Part shown: in pieces, positions 1 to 6,171 of the stretch | Layout of the letters: every line of letters starts with the position of its first letter | Numbering within the stretch: position 1 is the stretch's first letter | Assembly: GCA_903860995.1 (NCBI GenBank) | Contig: CAIOSS010000426.1 | Location: 1-6,651 of the forward strand | Length of the DNA: 6,651 nucleotides | Source of the DNA: an uncultured delta proteobacterium | GTDB lineage: Bacteria; Myxococcota_A; Polyangia; Polyangiales; Ga0077539 | Direction of reading: 5' to 3' | Notes under the pieces: model-generated | The model's input: only the letters and a program-made list of their open reading frames with translations | The model's database searches: none | Told to the model about the DNA's origin: nothing | Made by a program: the position numbers and the translations under genes

Positions 1-1
1 C

Positions 2-937
2 CTCTGCGACGAGTGCTACCGCTTCCGCGTCGACGGGCGCCCGACCTGCGCGCGCTGCGCCTACGAGTGGTCCACCCGGTCGGCGCGGCGGGCGTCGCTG
101 GCGGTCTCCTTCGTGGGCATCTGCGCCGGGGTGCTGGTCTTCGCCGAGCGCCGCTACGACGTGTGGTCGCGCTCGCCCGTCGAGGTGGTGCTCGGGGGCG
201 TCGCGGCGGCGGGCATCGCGACGGCGATCGCCCTCTCGGGCCGCGGCGCGCAGGTCACCGTGGAGAACCGCGACCCCGAGGAGCCCGTCGCCGAGGCCCT
301 CCCCCAGCGCGGGGCGTCGGGTTACCGGGTCAGCGCCCGACGGCTCCTCCTGGCCGCCGCGCCGCGCCTCTCCGGGCGCTCCACCGCCCTGGTGCTGCTG
401 GCATGCCTCGCGGCCTCGGCGGTGCTGCTCCCCGCGTCGGTGCACCTCCCGCGCTGGGTCGAGGTCGAGCTGGTGCTCGCGCTCTGGTGGGTCATCGTCG
501 CGGGCGCCCTCACCACCCTGCTCTACCGGGGCTTTCGCCTGCGCGACGACGTCGTGTACTTCACCCCGTGGGACCGACCCGCCGCGGTGAAGGGCGAAGC
601 CTCCGCCGCCCCAGCGGGGAAGACCGGCTGCGCCGGGTGGGCCGACGGCCTCTCCGGGTGCGGCGGCGACGGCGAGGGGCTCCTCGTGATGCTCGCCCTG
701 GCGGTGGTGCTGGGCCTGGCGCTGGGCGCCGCGTGGGTGCTGGTCGAGCTCGCCCTGCCGCTGGTGTTCTTCCTGATGTACTGGCTCTTCATGCGCGCCA
801 TCGGGCGCGTGGCCAACGACCGCCACGGCTGCGAAGGCTCGCTCGCCCGCGCGCTCGGGTGGGGCCTCGGCTGGGCGACGCTCTACGTGCTCCCGGTGGC
901 GCTCGCCACGTGGGCCCTCCACGCCCTGCGGCGCTGA
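2..937 (+). CDS. Polytopic membrane protein with N-terminal zinc ribbon, 5' truncated by window edge
   Basis: The frame is open from the first base to a TGA at 935-937, so the gene begins upstream; the GTG at 113 is an internal valine codon, not the start. The 311 visible residues open with a four-cysteine zinc ribbon, CDEC and CARC (C2, C5, C16, C19), then about seven hydrophobic segments at roughly 32-48, 60-78, 128-146, 153-175, 226-250, 251-265 and 285-306. A soluble loop (about residues 176-225) has the glycine- and cysteine-rich stretch GCAGWADGLSGCGGDGEG, which resembles a conserved motif in unnamed bacterial membrane proteins of this layout. The ribbon probably sits in the cytoplasm and binds zinc, but the function is unknown. 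I assign no family name. The next + strand gene starts about 190 bases downstream, so an operon is not evident. Confidence 0.8.
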   Translation, partial: LCDECYRFRVDGRPTCARCAYEWSTRSARRASLAVSFVGICAGVLVFAERRYDVWSRSPVEVVLGGVAAAGIATAIALSGRGAQVTVENRDPEEPVAEALPQRGASGYRVSARRLLLAAAPRLSGRSTALVLLACLAASAVLLPASVHLPRWVEVELVLALWWVIVAGALTTLLYRGFRLRDDVVYFTPWDRPAAVKGEASAAPAGKTGCAGWADGLSGCGGDGEGLLVMLALAVVLGLALGAAWVLVELALPLVFFLMYWLFMRAIGRVANDRHGCEGSLARALGWGLGWATLYVLPVALATWALHALRR

Positions 938-940
938 GCG

Positions 941-1105
941 CTACGCCGGCAGCGCCCGATCGAGGGCCCCGCCCAGGGGCTCGCGCCGCCGCCGCACCCT
1001 CGGCAGTCCCACCTTCGGAAGCTGCTCGAGGAACACCCGGTGGAGCCTGGGGTTGAGCTTGTGCGCCTCGATCTGCGCGGCGACCCTGGCGCGTCTCACC
1101 CCCAC
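941..1105 (-). pseudogene. Probable remnant of a TetR/AcrR-family regulator
   Basis: Read on the minus strand down to a TAG at 941-943, this gap encodes 54 residues containing QIEAHKLNPRLHRVFLEQLP followed by KVG. That resembles the middle of TetR-family ligand-binding domains, where a helix of the type 'NP-LHRVLxEQxPRxG' is common. The usual N-terminal helix-turn-helix is absent, because upstream the frame runs into antisense of the metallophosphoesterase gene. The remaining 60 or so C-terminal residues are also missing. I read it as an internal fragment left by deletion rather than a working gene. A short GTG-started ORF (GTG at 1103-1105) is formally possible. The similarity is from memory of the family, so confidence is moderate. 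Confidence 0.42.
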
Positions 1106-1132
1106 GGCGTAGGGGGCGCTATCGTGGCGCGG

Positions 1133-2797
1133 ATGACCACGCCCGAACGTCCCGACATGGTGGGCTGGTACGACCCGGCGCAGCTGGTTCGCACGGGCCT
1201 GCAGACCGTGCTCACGGAGGTCTTCGCGACGCGCGCGGACTTCCGCCTGCTGCTGGCCCTGGGGGAGGCGCAGGAGCCTCGCTCCTTCGCCGACCGCGAG
1301 GCCTTCTGGCTGGACTACGTGTCCGACACGGGCGACGGCTGGCGGCCGACGACGGCGGTGCTCCACGCGCTGGCGCGGCCCTCCATCGAGGTCGCCGGGG
1401 AGACGCTCCCCCGCGGCGACCTGCTGCTCATGGGCGGCGACCAGGTGTACCCCGCCGGGAGCGTGGCGCTCTACGAGTCGCGGCTCATCGCGCCGCTGCG
1501 GGGGGTGTCCCCGGCGGAGCCCCCGACGCCGCGGCCGTTGCTGCTGGCGATCCCGGGCAACCACGACTGGTACGACGGGCTCGTGGGCTTCGTGAACACC
1601 TTCGCGCAGAAGGGCACGCTCGGGATGTGGGCGACCTTCCAGACGCGGAGCTACCACTGCCTGCGGCTGCCGCACCGGCACTGGCTCGTCGCGGCGGACG
1701 TGCAGCTCCAGTGCGACCTCGACGTGCCGCAGCGCCGGTGGTTCGAGAGCGCCCTCAAGGACCTCCGCGAGGGCGACCACGTCATCGTGGCGCTGGCCGA
1801 GCCCACGTGGGTCTTCCGCCAGCAGTACGCCAAGGACCACGGCCCGCAGCTGCGCTCCCTGGTGCGCTACATCACCGAGGAGAAGCGCGCCCGGGTGGTG
1901 CTCTGGCTCGCCGGCGACCTGCACCACTACCGCCGGATGGAGCGCACCGACGAGGGCGCCGACCGCGGGGCGCAGTACGTGACCTCCGGCGGCGGCGGGG
2001 CCTTCCTGCACCCGACGCACACCCCCTCGCTGCGCCGGCTGGAGCGCGGGCGCACGGGCGAGACCCGGCGCTTCCGCGTGGCGACGGAGTACCCCTCGCG
2101 GCGGGTGTCGCTCGCGCTCGCGCACCGCAACCTGGCCTTCCCCCTGCTCAACCTCCGCTTCGGCTTCGCGACCGCGGCGCTCTACACCCTGCTCTCCTGG
2201 CTGCTGCCGCAGCCCGACCTCGGGGCCATCGACCGGGGCGTCGGCGCGGCCCTCCGGCGGGGCCTGGTGCAGGTCGCCGAGCAGCCGAGCGCCATCTCCC
2301 TGGTGGTGCTGCTGCTCGTCGCGGTGGTGTACTTCACCGACTCCAACCGGCCGCTGTACCGGGTCGGCGCGGGGCTGGTGCACGGGGTCGCGCACCTGAT
2401 GGCGGCCCTCGGGGCCACCGCTGCGGGGCTCGGGTGCGCCCGCGCCCTCGGGGTGCAGCACGACGTGGTGGCGCGGCGCGCGGTGATGATCGCCGCGAGC
2501 GCCGTGCTCGGGTACGGCCTCGGCGGGGCCATCATGGGGCTGTACCTCTTCGTGAGCGTGCGGGTGTTCCACCGGCACGGCAACGAGGCCTTCTCGTCGC
2601 TGCGCGAGGAGGGCTGGAAGAACTTCCTCCGGCTGCGCGTCGACGCGTCGGGCATCTCGCTCTGGGCCCTCGGCCTCGACCGCATGCCCGAGCGCTGGAG
2701 CGACGGCCCGTGGCCCCTCCCGCAGGACACCGACCCCGCCGCGACCCCGCGGGTGATCGACACCGCGCACATCGCCGCGCCCGCCGCGGACCCCTGA
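1133..2797 (+). CDS. Metallophosphoesterase with C-terminal membrane domain
   Basis: This is a calcineurin-like metallophosphoesterase of 554 residues. The conserved metal-binding blocks run in order: DYVSDTGDGW (61-70), GGDQVYP (101-107), PGNHDWYDG (141-149) and GDLHHY (261-266), followed by SGGGGAFLHPTH (285-296). The opening MVGWYDPAQLVRTG and the RSYHCLRLP stretch (172-180) match a known bacterial family of unknown substrate. Hydrophobic segments at about 342-358, 388-402, 411-438 and 450-476 anchor the C-terminal half in the membrane, so this is not a soluble enzyme. Phosphoester hydrolysis using two metal ions is inferred from the motifs; the substrate cannot be read. ATG at 1133 is chosen. 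An in-frame GTG at 1124 is a real alternative, because AGGGGG at 1111-1116 lies 7 bases before it but 16 before the ATG. The gene stands alone on its strand, next to a regulator remnant. Confidence 0.9.
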   Translation: MTTPERPDMVGWYDPAQLVRTGLQTVLTEVFATRADFRLLLALGEAQEPRSFADREAFWLDYVSDTGDGWRPTTAVLHALARPSIEVAGETLPRGDLLLMGGDQVYPAGSVALYESRLIAPLRGVSPAEPPTPRPLLLAIPGNHDWYDGLVGFVNTFAQKGTLGMWATFQTRSYHCLRLPHRHWLVAADVQLQCDLDVPQRRWFESALKDLREGDHVIVALAEPTWVFRQQYAKDHGPQLRSLVRYITEEKRARVVLWLAGDLHHYRRMERTDEGADRGAQYVTSGGGGAFLHPTHTPSLRRLERGRTGETRRFRVATEYPSRRVSLALAHRNLAFPLLNLRFGFATAALYTLLSWLLPQPDLGAIDRGVGAALRRGLVQVAEQPSAISLVVLLLVAVVYFTDSNRPLYRVGAGLVHGVAHLMAALGATAAGLGCARALGVQHDVVARRAVMIAASAVLGYGLGGAIMGLYLFVSVRVFHRHGNEAFSSLREEGWKNFLRLRVDASGISLWALGLDRMPERWSDGPWPLPQDTDPAATPRVIDTAHIAAPAADP

Positions 2798-2811
2798 CCC
2801 GCCGGGTCGGG
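2793..2811 (+). terminator. Hairpin at the end of the metallophosphoesterase gene
   Basis: CCTGACCC and GGGTCGGG can pair as an 8-base stem (one T-G wobble) around the loop GCC. The stem includes the TGA stop codon at 2795-2797. No T-run follows, so it is at best a partial match to an intrinsic terminator. It may instead protect the 3' end or slow polymerase in this convergent region. Confidence 0.35.
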
Positions 2812-2953
2812 CGATGGGCGTCGTGGCAGACCTGCGAAGGTGATTCACAGCACCCGAAGCCCGGAGGCACTTGAGGGTGGACGGGGCAGTCCCGCGCCGG
2901 GCCGTCGTCGCCGCGGCGGGTCGAACACCATGTCTTCAACGGCCTTCGGGCTC
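2812..2953. other. Convergent intergenic spacer, no convincing gene
   Basis: This is most of the spacer between the metallophosphoesterase gene (+) and cas6 (-). I see no repeat array, no conserved protein and no tRNA. The region from about 2920 rightward looks lower in GC than its surroundings. CACCC at 2851-2855 and GGGTG at 2875-2879 form only a weak inverted pair. Confidence 0.6.
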
Positions 2954-2976
2954 TACACGGCGAACAGCACCGTGTA
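2954..2976 (-). terminator. Stable hairpin just downstream of cas6
   Basis: On the minus strand, TACACGGTG and CGCCGTGTA pair as a 9-base stem around the loop CTGTT, beginning 23 bases after the cas6 stop codon. One pair is G-U when the minus strand is transcribed but a C-A mismatch in + strand RNA, so the structure favours a minus-strand transcript. No U-tract follows, which weakens the intrinsic-terminator reading. Other readings are a 3'-end stabiliser or an RNA structure bound by the neighbouring Cas6. The hairpin is seen in sequence; its role is inferred. Confidence 0.4.
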
Positions 2977-2998
2977 CCTGCGCATGGAGAAGGTCTGC

Positions 2999-3670
2999 TC
3001 ACTGCCGCTGCGCGAGCGCGTCGAGTGCACGATCACCTACCACCTCTGATCGCGCGCGCTCAGTCTTTGGGGCGAACACCCCGCAGCCGAAGCGCTGCCG
3101 ACCCCCCACGCCGAGCGACTGCACCCGCCGGGAGTCGTGCTCGGACAGCCCCCGCAGGACCACCGGGTACCCCGCGATCGCCTGCTGACGGATGCGCAGC
3201 ACGCGCCGCCCGTCGTCCACCGCCGCGGTCGGCACCTCCGCCGCCGCGCGCACCCCGAGGGCCGTCAGCTGCTGGGCGAGCGCCGCCTCGAAGTCCGCCC
3301 GGGCCTCGACCCCGTTGCGCAGCACCACCATCCGCGCGACGAGCGTGGGCGCCGGCTCGATGGGCAGCGCCCAGGCCTCGCCGACGGCCACCCGGGCGTC
3401 GTCGAGACGCAGCGTCGCCCCCGCGAGGGGCAGCACCTGCGCCGCCTGCGCCGGGTCGACCCGCAGCCGCAGCACCCCGCCGCCGTCGGGCGAGGCTTCG
3501 ATGGGGTGCACCGCGAGCCACGCCGCGCCGTGAAGGTCGCCCAGCGTGCGGCACAGCGCCGCGAAGAGGGCGTAGCCGTGCTCGGCGGGCACGCGGTCGC
3601 CCGTCAGGGTGAAGGCCAGGTCGACCCGCGCGGGGGTCTCGATCCATGGGACCGTGGGAGGTTCATTCAT
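2999..3670 (-). CDS. cas6: CRISPR-associated endoribonuclease Cas6, MYXAN-like
   Basis: Cas6 cuts CRISPR precursor RNA within its repeats to make crRNAs. The 223-residue product matches the MYXAN-type Cas6 (Cmx6) family as I know it. It has an N-terminal VDLAFTLTGDRVPAEHGYAL (16-35), a WLAVHPI stretch (51-57), GLSEHDSRRVQSLGVGG (174-190) and the C-terminal glycine-rich RNA-binding loop GRQRFGCGVF (190-199). H31 is the best visible candidate for the catalytic histidine. The family usually ends soon after GCGVF; here about 23 further residues follow to the TGA at 2999-3001. The ATG at 3668-3670 overlaps the upstream WYL gene stop (ATGA), implying translational coupling. The only purine-rich site, GGAAG, sits too close to the ATG to be a good ribosome binding site. 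No other cas gene or CRISPR array is in the window. Confidence 0.85.
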   Translation of the reverse strand: MNEPPTVPWIETPARVDLAFTLTGDRVPAEHGYALFAALCRTLGDLHGAAWLAVHPIEASPDGGGVLRLRVDPAQAAQVLPLAGATLRLDDARVAVGEAWALPIEPAPTLVARMVVLRNGVEARADFEAALAQQLTALGVRAAAEVPTAAVDDGRRVLRIRQQAIAGYPVVLRGLSEHDSRRVQSLGVGGRQRFGCGVFAPKTERARSEVVGDRALDALAQRQ

Positions 3671-4683
3671 CGCTTCCGGGCGACTCTACGGACGTCGATG
3701 AGCGCTATCCGGCCCGGTGCATCGTCGTGGATAGACGGCACTGAGCCAGCGTTCAGCGCCGCGTTCGCTGCCGCGAGGGCGCCCTCCGCCACGTCGCGCA
3801 CCGCCGCGGCGAGGCCGGGGTCCATCGCCAGCACGTGGCCGCCGAGGCTCGCCACGAAGCGCGCCAGCACGAGGTGCCCGGCGACCTCCCCCTCCACCCG
3901 CACGCGGTCGCCGCGCACGCTCTTGGTGAAGGTCACCATGCTCGGGAGGTTGTCCTCGATCCAGCGCTCGGCGCGCCGCACCTCGAACCAGAACGGCACC
4001 CGCACCGCGCCCCGGTAGCCGTTCACCCCGCCGCGCAGGAAGTCCTCCACCTCCGCCCGTGGCGTCTCGCGGAACACCAGCGCCGGGCGCGCCGCACTGT
4101 CCTGGATGCGGTCGATGCGAAACACCTTGAGCGCCGCGCTGCGGTGGCACCACGCGATCACCCGCGCCGTGCCCGCGTGCTCGACCAGCTGCGGCGAGAC
4201 GTCGCGCCAGCTCAGGTCGCCGCTGCTCTGGCTGTGGTACTTGATCGCGAGGCACTGCCGCCGGCGCACCGACTCCAGCAGCGCGCGCGCGTGCCGGTCG
4301 ACCTCGTCGGGCATCGTCGCGGGGACGATGGCGTCCACGGCCTTCTCGCTCCAGCCTCCCCCGGCGAGCAGCTCGCGCACGAAGCGCTCCCGCCCCGGGG
4401 CCCGCGGGGCGCTCAGGATCAGCGCGTAGAACTCCGGCAGCATCGCCTTGCGGATGCGCACGCTGCCCGCGAGCCAGGCCTCGTCGAGGCGCCACTGCAC
4501 CTGCGGCCCCCGCCGCTCGGACCGCAGCGGCACCTGCGCGTCGCAGAGCGAGCGCAGCACCGCGCGGGTCGCGTCGGTGGTCAGCCCCAGCGCGCGCGCC
4601 AGCTCGGCCTGCACCCACACCGATCGCTCCAGGAAGAGTCCCATGGCCCTCATGGCCGAGTCCGATGCGCCCCGTCTCCCCAT
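3667..4683 (-). CDS. WYL-domain transcriptional regulator upstream of cas6
   Basis: A 338-residue DNA-binding regulator. Residues about 15-65 form a winged-helix region (QAELARALGLTTDATRAVLR). About 144-195 make a WYL domain (CLAIKYHSQSS, SWRDVSPQLVEHAG, VIAWC, VFRIDRIQ), and about 226-305 a WCX-like C-terminal domain (VPFWFEV, ERWIEDNLPSMV, HVLAMDPGL). The W-Y-L tripeptide itself is not kept; the position reads ARVIAWC, which is tolerated in the family. WYL domains are thought to sense nucleic-acid or nucleotide ligands and often regulate defence loci. The ATG at 4681-4683 is chosen because GGGGGAG lies 10 bases upstream on the minus strand (4694-4700). Later in-frame ATGs at 4651-4653 and 4642-4644 have poorer sites. 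The stop overlaps the cas6 start, so the two are almost surely co-transcribed. It is divergent from the efflux operon, so it could regulate that as well. Confidence 0.88.
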   Translation of the reverse strand: MGRRGASDSAMRAMGLFLERSVWVQAELARALGLTTDATRAVLRSLCDAQVPLRSERRGPQVQWRLDEAWLAGSVRIRKAMLPEFYALILSAPRAPGRERFVRELLAGGGWSEKAVDAIVPATMPDEVDRHARALLESVRRRQCLAIKYHSQSSGDLSWRDVSPQLVEHAGTARVIAWCHRSAALKVFRIDRIQDSAARPALVFRETPRAEVEDFLRGGVNGYRGAVRVPFWFEVRRAERWIEDNLPSMVTFTKSVRGDRVRVEGEVAGHLVLARFVASLGGHVLAMDPGLAAAVRDVAEGALAAANAALNAGSVPSIHDDAPGRIALIDVRRVARKR

Positions 4684-4718
4684 ATCCCCGTCACTCCCCC
4701 GTCGATGTGTCCCGCGGT

Positions 4719-4837
4719 GTATCGGGCCGCGACGTTGGCACCATCGCGGCGCCCGCGGCAACGGTCCTCGCGCGCCGTCGCCGGGAGCGGCGCGCTCGAG
4801 CGGGGCCGTTAGGCTCCCGTTAGGGTGCGCCCGATAC
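4719..4837. repeat. 9-base inverted repeat across the divergent promoter region
   Basis: GTATCGGGC at 4719-4727 is the exact reverse complement of GCCCGATAC at 4829-4837, with 101 bases between the arms. The left arm lies 36 bases upstream of the WYL start and the right arm 15 bases upstream of the efflux gene ATG. One protein could therefore bind both arms and control both directions, for example the WYL regulator. A 9-base match in so GC-rich a region could also arise by chance. Confidence 0.3.
4806..4824 (+). promoter_or_regulatory. Direct repeat with 11-base period before the efflux operon
   Basis: CCGTTAGG occurs twice, at 4806-4813 and 4817-4824, separated by CTC, giving an 11-base period, about one helical turn. 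Tandem half-sites with this spacing are typical of OmpR/PhoB-type response regulators, which also control many metal-efflux operons. Eight bases after the second copy is GATACG (4833-4838), a possible -10 element. That would put the transcript start near 4845 and leave only a very short leader before the ATG at 4852. The repeat is seen directly; the regulator is inferred and not encoded in the window. Confidence 0.42.
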
Positions 4838-4851
4838 GGTGCGCCCCACTC

Positions 4852-6171
4852 ATGCACCGCCTGGCGCCCGTCGCCCTCGCCACCGTCCTCGGCTGCGCGA
4901 CCTCCCCCTACGACCACGCCTGGATCGCCCGCGACCTCGCGCGCCGCACCGGCGCCGCTGCCGGCCCGCAGCGCCCCGCCGACGCGCCGTCGGTCCCCCG
5001 CGGGGTCAGCCTCGACGACGGGCTCACCGCCGCCGAGGCCGTCGCGCTCGCCCTCTGGAACAGCCCCCGCTTCCACGCCGACCTCGCCCAGCTTGGCTTC
5101 TCCCGCGCCGACCTCGAGGAGGCCGGGCAGCTGCCCAACCCCCTGCTCACGCTGATGCTCCCGGTGGCCTCGCACCCGCTGTCGTTTCGCGTGCAGGCGC
5201 CGCTCGAAGCACTCTGGCAGCGCGGTCGGCGCGTCGCCGCCGCGCAGCGCGACGTCGAGCGCGTGGCCCGCAGCCTCGTGCAGACGGGCCTCGACCTCGC
5301 CCGCGACGTGCGCCTCGCCCACGCCGACGCCGTGCTCGCCGGGGAGCGCCAGCGCGTGCGCGCCGAGGCCGCCGCGACCCTCGACGCCATCATCGAGATC
5401 ACCCGCCTCCGCGCGGCCGCCGGGGACGTGGGCGACGCCGAGCTCGAGTCCGCGCGCGCCGAGGCCCTCACCGCCCGCGACGCCGCCCTCCGCGCCGAGG
5501 CCGACCAGCAGCTCGCCCTCGTCACCCTCCGCGCCCTCGTGGGCTTCGCGGCCGACCCGCGTCCCCTCCGCGCCGTCGCCGACGCGGCCGCCGACCCACG
5601 CCCCGACGCGCCCGCCGAGCCCGTCGCCGACACGGTCCGCTTCGCGCTCTCCGCGCGCCCCGACCTCCACGCCGCAGGCCTCGCCGTCGAGGCCGCCGCC
5701 GCCCGCGCGGGCTGGGAGCGCACCCGGATCATCTCCTTCACCGCCGCCCTCGACGCCGTGACCCTCAACCCCATCGACGGCCTCGCCCTCGGGCCCGGGC
5801 TCATCGCCCCGCTCCCGATCTTCAACCAGAACCAGGGCGCCATCGGCCGCGCCGAGGCTGAGATCGAGCAGACCTCCTGGCGCGCCGTCGCGCTGCGCCA
5901 GCAGGTGGTCGCGGAGGTCACGCAGGCCCACGGGCAGCTCGCCCAGGCGCGCGCGTCGCTCGCCCGCTGGCGCGCCGAGGTGTCGCCCTCCCTCGACCGC
6001 TCGGTCGGCCACGCCAACGAACAATTCACCGCCGGCGAGGCGTCCTACCTCGTCGTGCTCGACGCCACCCGACGCGCGATCGACGGCCGCCTCCGGGTCG
6101 TCGAGCTCGAAGCCGACGTCCGCCGCGCGCTCGCCCAACGCGACCGCAGCGCCGGAGGAACACCCCGATGA
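4852..6171 (+). CDS. TolC-family outer-membrane efflux lipoprotein (CusC/CzcC type)
   Basis: This is the outer-membrane channel of a tripartite RND export system, carrying substrate from periplasm to outside. The 439-residue product starts with a lipoprotein signal ending in the lipobox VLGC (C15). It has the conserved N-terminal block LTAAEAVALALWNSPRFHAD (59-78), then EAGQLPNPLL and PLEALWQRGRR (117-127). The second repeat carries the family hallmark PLPIFNQNQGAIGRAEAEIE, and the C-terminal part GEASYLVVLDATRRAI. Long alanine-rich helices between these fit the TolC alpha-barrel. Length is normal. ATG at 4852 gives the cleaner signal peptide; an in-frame GTG at 4825 would add nine residues and lies directly after the direct repeat. 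No clear ribosome binding site precedes either start, which fits a very short leader. The stop overlaps the next gene by 4 bases. Metal export is likely from family resemblance, but the substrate cannot be read. Confidence 0.92.
   Translation: MHRLAPVALATVLGCATSPYDHAWIARDLARRTGAAAGPQRPADAPSVPRGVSLDDGLTAAEAVALALWNSPRFHADLAQLGFSRADLEEAGQLPNPLLTLMLPVASHPLSFRVQAPLEALWQRGRRVAAAQRDVERVARSLVQTGLDLARDVRLAHADAVLAGERQRVRAEAAATLDAIIEITRLRAAAGDVGDAELESARAEALTARDAALRAEADQQLALVTLRALVGFAADPRPLRAVADAAADPRPDAPAEPVADTVRFALSARPDLHAAGLAVEAAAARAGWERTRIISFTAALDAVTLNPIDGLALGPGLIAPLPIFNQNQGAIGRAEAEIEQTSWRAVALRQQVVAEVTQAHGQLAQARASLARWRAEVSPSLDRSVGHANEQFTAGEASYLVVLDATRRAIDGRLRVVELEADVRRALAQRDRSAGGTPR
6154..6159 (+). 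promoter_or_regulatory. Ribosome binding site of the periplasmic adaptor gene
   Basis: GGAGGA sits 8 bases before the ATG at 6168 and within the last codons of the efflux channel gene. It is a strong Shine-Dalgarno sequence and fixes the start of the downstream gene. Confidence 0.8.

Noticed and set aside
941..2848. Long open minus-strand frame antisense to the metallophosphoesterase
   Set aside because: The product is low-complexity and rich in R, H, P and E, as expected for a GC-bias shadow of the + strand gene. Only the last 54 codons, outside that gene, look protein-like.
2966..2985. Minus-strand reading beginning MRRYTVLFAV just after cas6, briefly reminiscent of a Cas2 start
   Set aside because: It stops after 10 residues, and the frame beyond the stop shows no Cas2 features. 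The bases are better explained by the hairpin.
2798..2998. Possible CRISPR array or degenerate repeat next to cas6
   Set aside because: No unit of 25-40 bases recurs here or elsewhere in the window. Only single hairpins are present.
2930..3049. Small + strand ORF of 39 residues (or 69 from an upstream start) ending in VECTITYHL, in the spacer and over the 3' end of cas6
   Set aside because: It matches no family I recognise, has no ribosome binding site, contains the hairpin at 2954-2976 and overlaps the cas6 coding end on the other strand. It may be a decayed gene fragment, but nothing supports expression.
4735..4763. TTGGCA as a -35 element for the efflux operon
   Set aside because: At 16-18 bases spacing the downstream hexamers (for example GCAACG) do not resemble a -10 element.
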